Assembly: GCA_041658465.1 (NCBI GenBank)
Contig: JBBAAC010000054.1
Location: 1 to 13,241, forward strand
Direction: 5' to 3'
DNA length: 13,241 nt
Origin: JAJZQH01 sp041658465
Lineage (GTDB): Bacteria; UBA10199; 2-02-FULL-44-16; JAAZCA01
The translations under genes and the position numbers were made by a program. Positions 11,901 through 13,241 of this stretch are shown piece after piece (the first letter of the stretch is position 1; every line of letters starts with the position of its first letter). The notes under the pieces were generated by a model. It was not told where the DNA came from. It did not search any database and saw nothing but the letters and a program-made list of their open reading frames with translations.

Positions 11901-12711
11901 GTTCAACCAGAGCGCTCCACTGACCTGCCAGAGCGGACATCTCTATCAGCAGTACATTACAAAGGGGTGTACGAATGCTTCATGTACTCAATCTACCGGC
12001 AGCCAGAAGAAGCAGGACTGCGGGACCGCAAGTTGCCAGGGAACCTCATGCTGCACAGGCAACAGCACATACAAATGCTCCGGCAGCGATCTGTACTGGT
12101 ACAGCTCCTGCAATGTGAAGCAATCGATAAAGAACAGCTGTGGGACCGCAGGCTGCTCAGGCACTGCATGCTGCCAAAGCCATACATCAACGCAATGCTC
12201 TAATAACGACGTGTACTGGTACAGCTCCTGCAATGCGATGCAGGATTTGAAAGAGGATTGCGGAACGAACACGACCGGCACCAATTATTGCGACGGCAAT
12301 TCTGTGTACCGCGACGATATCATAAAGGGTTGCTCGAGCGGCGCCTGCACGAGCAATCAGCAGAAAGTGCTGGTTGAAGACTGCGGCGTAAAAAAGCAAT
12401 GCGGAGGCGGACAGTGCAAGTGCACGATGTCCGTCCCGTGGCCCAACAACACGCTGACAATAACCACTGTCGGCAGCAGCAAGCAGCTCAGCTGGTCCAA
12501 CCCTTCGCCAAACTGGGTCGATAAATATGTGATCGCGCGCGCACCCGGGGCCACAACGCCTCCGCCCGGCCTCTCAATCGGCAGCACCACAGGGACAAGC
12601 TTCACAGACAGCTCGGGCACCAAGGGTCAGTGCTATAATTATGTGGTGTATGCGTTTGACGCGTGCAACCAGAGCCGCAACTCCAGCACGATGGTGAATG
12701 CCTGTTGGTAA
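8971..12711 (+). CDS. Large multidomain lipoprotein: helical hairpin region, HExxH peptidase, Cys-rich repeats, Fn3-like end
   Basis: A 1246-residue protein I cannot place in a named family. Residues 1-21 are a lipoprotein signal (K3, R6; lipobox VAS-C21; G at +2 suggests the outer membrane). A Ser/Gly-rich linker and a beta-rich part (40-210) follow. Residues 220-620 are mostly helical, with a hydrophobic stretch (448-492) broken at IPP and ending ISYVDDEL, like the hairpin of pore-forming colicins. After PDPIPPPPPPPQP (632-644) comes a domain (650-890) with HELAH (H748, E749, H752) and a downstream EQLADWFA (E770), a gluzincin-type zinc peptidase layout; H757 is an alternative ligand. Residues 891-1151 hold 36 Cys in two repeat types. 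The end (about 1152-1246) looks Fn3-like. The many disulphides imply an exposed location. A role in attack, adhesion or matrix processing is inference only. It is divergent from an Lrp/AsnC gene and ends at a strong terminator. Confidence 0.8.
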   Translation: MYKCIRSLCLIVCCACGVASCGGSGSESSNPPSPDTNSQGQTIKLSEGGYVASGDSGVYIPPQDAPGNITVYAAGSGGSPDDPLLLKFAAVGDSATNAKGASTSSDQDVIFFPIINSTTPSYLPGSYGRIYTTTVNGTLYECTDVYPLQSYTPFEGAIVGDNGKQYIGCAKAPSEFEANFYLDSNSASEVEDDLSSNIKVVAPLCTDKDCGDLAEPIDMARLRSAYIPESSAKLDQQLITWLVRETSRRALLDDNQRQDAYELMLTELFTQLYLWKDYQNEIENVTGQNVGIPGLVNEIADVAEASFPIMDGSRILIEFRPELIALIKTKVLDWSKYATNKNTLGAIDPYLDGLQIAAGVGIAIERAAFEFSVYQALGSCYTREYIETFESEIIPSVKDPVLKTAFANVKTKLLGSDPSGKGGLLYDKMAALSKVVADAAFASGYAAFQVVAQNAISGGLIATGVGAAGAAVLGIPPAAIPLTIALIVISYVDDELRFDLERKIVTALATFIHNNYPDIGDVDESCPTTDDGWSDVMLAEKMFYAARLYFDLLKNSYDRWLISGQLLGQDLAQGTAQGIAGLVGLEEEGYLWEAPRSEYLSQKEVKYAAKTIKAMAVVFKCDGCESGYPSIPDPIPPPPPPPQPSNNGVSTAHFTLDCSAVADACTDNWKNNTWSPLLTKFETIYTQYPSKFGAHYTFNVTTDSFAQACSAQQVNGNANGDDDIRIMISSGTQITTVLSDELSFVACHELAHRISVHGASGLSFDVGSNEQLADWFAYTICGYKSEAINSFESLSDKTIYCEVDPRNDVTNDGTYCKTNCAACCFNSNGECRGMLAAYWKHLLSDLAEYDGARLLCGTDFDNCNFFAKATEYNGSTYSVDLSQWRQANLNCSSCSNECAQGQTKCVSGKLYDCVTDADNCWKWNSGTVCPTGACAVDGLKCGNCTPNHHNACYSNDIYSYDSCNALQSLVQDCGESGFNQSAPLTCQSGHLYQQYITKGCTNASCTQSTGSQKKQDCGTASCQGTSCCTGNSTYKCSGSDLYWYSSCNVKQSIKNSCGTAGCSGTACCQSHTSTQCSNNDVYWYSSCNAMQDLKEDCGTNTTGTNYCDGNSVYRDDIIKGCSSGACTSNQQKVLVEDCGVKKQCGGGQCKCTMSVPWPNNTLTITTVGSSKQLSWSNPSPNWVDKYVIARAPGATTPPPGLSIGSTTGTSFTDSSGTKGQCYNYVVYAFDACNQSRNSSTMVNACW
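11791..12381 (+). repeat. Cys-rich repeat array, order A-B-A-A-B
   Basis: Within the lipoprotein gene, type A units (CGTAxCxGTxCC...YWYSSCNxxQ...) occur as a degenerate copy at 11791-11886 and as two full 40-residue copies at 12019-12138 and 12139-12258. The two full copies share an identical 24-base stretch at 12092-12115 and 12212-12235, exactly 120 bp apart. Type B units of 31 residues (C...Y...IxKGC....CT...) lie at 11926-12018 and 12289-12381. Conserved cysteine spacing implies a fixed disulphide pattern in each type. Confidence 0.85.
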
Positions 12712-12744
12712 ACTCGGCAGTGGTATCAGTAGCAGTTAAGGAAG

Positions 12745-12772
12745 AAGGGCCACCGATCCGGTGGCCCTTTTT
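12745..12772 (+). terminator. Strong intrinsic terminator after the lipoprotein gene
   Basis: AAGGGCCACCG (12745-12755) pairs perfectly with CGGTGGCCCTT (12759-12769) around a three-base loop ATC, and five T (12768-12772) follow. It lies 33 bases past the stop at 12711. The opposite strand has a broken T-rich tract, so it might also stop the convergent small ORF. Confidence 0.9.
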
Positions 12773-12803
12773 GTAAGTCATGCTTCACTCTATTTTTGTG
12801 TCC

Positions 12804-12817
12804 GGCACCTTTGTGCC
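12804..12817. repeat. Short hairpin abutting the small ORF's stop (REP-like)
   Basis: GGCAC (12804-12808) and GTGCC (12813-12817) enclose CTTT. The flanking GTGTCCGGCAC (12798-12808) is itself an imperfect palindrome. The GTGTCCGGCACC core resembles palindromic units that are dispersed in many bacterial genomes. It touches the stop codon of the minus-strand ORF and could instead aid its termination, though no T-run follows. Confidence 0.4.
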
Positions 12818-13071
12818 TACGGCCTGATCCATTTGGCGACATCGCAGAAGAAGCTGGAAAGGGATCCGGCCGCATCCGTTCCGCGCCAATAGACATCTTT
12901 AGCCTTTTCACTCTCATATGCCGACTGATCGGGCGGTCTGTGGGCCGCAACGCCATCCACGACATCCGCCGCCTTCTCGGCGACCGTTCTGCCGGCCTTA
13001 TTGACGGGAAAAGACGCGTCGAAAAAAAGATCGGCGATGTGTGTCCTCATGCGGTCGATGAACGAAGGCAT
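12817..13071 (-). CDS. Hypothetical small protein (84 residues)
   Basis: I do not recognise this protein. It begins MPSFIDRMRTHIADLFFD and ends SFFCDVAKWIRP. It is hydrophilic and probably mostly helical, with an acidic/basic middle (AEKAADVV, YESEKAKDVYW), one Cys and no signal peptide or membrane helix. I chose ATG 13071 because GGAG stands six bases before it. The same frame stays open upstream to an ATG at 13140 and a TTG at 13164, without ribosome-binding sites. That extension would translate a nine-G tract (13084-13092) as Gly residues. The opposite-strand frame over the same span has the composition of a shadow. It converges on the lipoprotein gene. Confidence 0.5.
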   Translation of the reverse strand: MPSFIDRMRTHIADLFFDASFPVNKAGRTVAEKAADVVDGVAAHRPPDQSAYESEKAKDVYWRGTDAAGSLSSFFCDVAKWIRP

Positions 13072-13077
13072 ATTTTT

Positions 13078-13081
13078 CTCC
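13078..13081 (-). promoter_or_regulatory. Ribosome-binding site deciding the start of the small ORF
   Basis: GGAG on the minus strand lies six bases before ATG 13071, whereas the upstream starts at 13140 and 13164 have no such site. Confidence 0.5.
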
Positions 13082-13083
13082 AG

Positions 13084-13092
13084 CCCCCCCCC
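13084..13092. repeat. Nine-base C/G homopolymer tract
   Basis: Nine consecutive C on the plus strand (G9 in the sense of the small minus-strand ORF), starting 13 bases upstream of its preferred start codon and only three bases from its ribosome-binding site. Such tracts slip during replication. Confidence 0.8.
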
Positions 13093-13164
13093 TCTACTCC
13101 TATTATCGGCAGCCGGCACCCTGGAGTTGTGCGCCCCCATCTTTTCATACGCCGAATTGAGCAA

Positions 13165-13241
13165 GGAGTTGGGCCAAATAAATAAAACTTAGGGATATCA
13201 ACAAGATACGGGTTTAGCAGGGAGAGGACCCCAAACGCGCT
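13165..13241. other. AT-rich right edge without a gene
   Basis: No credible gene is seen. On the minus strand TTGATA (13201-13196) or TTGTTG (13204-13199) lies upstream of the TA-rich tract at 13176-13190 and could be part of a promoter for the small ORF. The boxes are too weak to assign. Confidence 0.3.

Noticed and set aside
11791..12381. Regular repeats considered as a CRISPR array
   Set aside because: The repeats are in frame, of unequal kinds, divergent in DNA, and encode Cys modules within one long gene.
12796..13185. 129-codon plus-strand frame over the small ORF
   Set aside because: Starts at a TTG without a ribosome-binding site and has the Arg/Pro-rich composition of a shadow. The minus-strand frame has a GGAG-spaced ATG and a natural amino-acid mix.

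Overview
The window reads as chromosomal DNA of a Gram-negative bacterium of moderately high G+C. The best taxonomic hint is a secreted beta-rich protein (3403-4986) that ends in a Gly-Cys-Gly-Cys / transmembrane / Arg-Arg-Arg tail of the MYXO-CTERM type. That tail is known mainly from myxobacteria and other lineages of the former Deltaproteobacteria. The large lipoprotein and the DedA and DUF2156 proteins fit a Gram-negative cell. I infer 'Deltaproteobacteria sensu lato' only tentatively.

Layout. The left end (1-568, minus) is the N-terminal part of a UDP-glucose 6-dehydrogenase gene. It is followed by a stand-alone EF-Tu domain-2-like protein (808-1062, plus) and a tRNA-Lys(CTT) gene (1094-1166, minus) with its own probable promoter and terminator. 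A DedA-family membrane protein (1313-1957, plus) runs tail-to-tail, with a 29 bp overlap, into a two-gene minus-strand unit: a GNAT acetyltransferase with a C-terminal Cys cluster (2845-3261) overlapping a DUF2156 protein (1929-2855).

From 3403 a tightly packed plus-strand operon begins: the MYXO-CTERM surface protein (PATR-type beta repeat plus Calx-beta), a dCache-HAMP sensor histidine kinase overlapping it by 14 bp, a single-domain response regulator, and a methyltransferase-like protein (7675-8274) that lacks the SAM-binding half of the fold. The first member is probably an envelope protein made together with the sensor pair. The output of the pair is not visible, because the regulator has no DNA-binding domain.

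The right part holds an Lrp/AsnC regulator (8325-8777, minus), divergent from a 1246-residue lipoprotein (8971-12711, plus). The 193 bp between them carries two overlapping AT-rich palindromes flanked by two outward-facing TTGACA boxes, a likely shared operator region. The lipoprotein is the most interesting object here. It has a lipobox, a helical region with a colicin-like hydrophobic hairpin followed by Asp-Asp, a Pro-rich linker, an HExxH zinc-peptidase core, 36 cysteines in two interleaved repeat types (order A-B-A-A-B), and a terminal Fn3-like module. A strong terminator follows it. A small unrecognised minus-strand ORF (12817-13071) closes the window, with a nine-base G tract just upstream of its best start.
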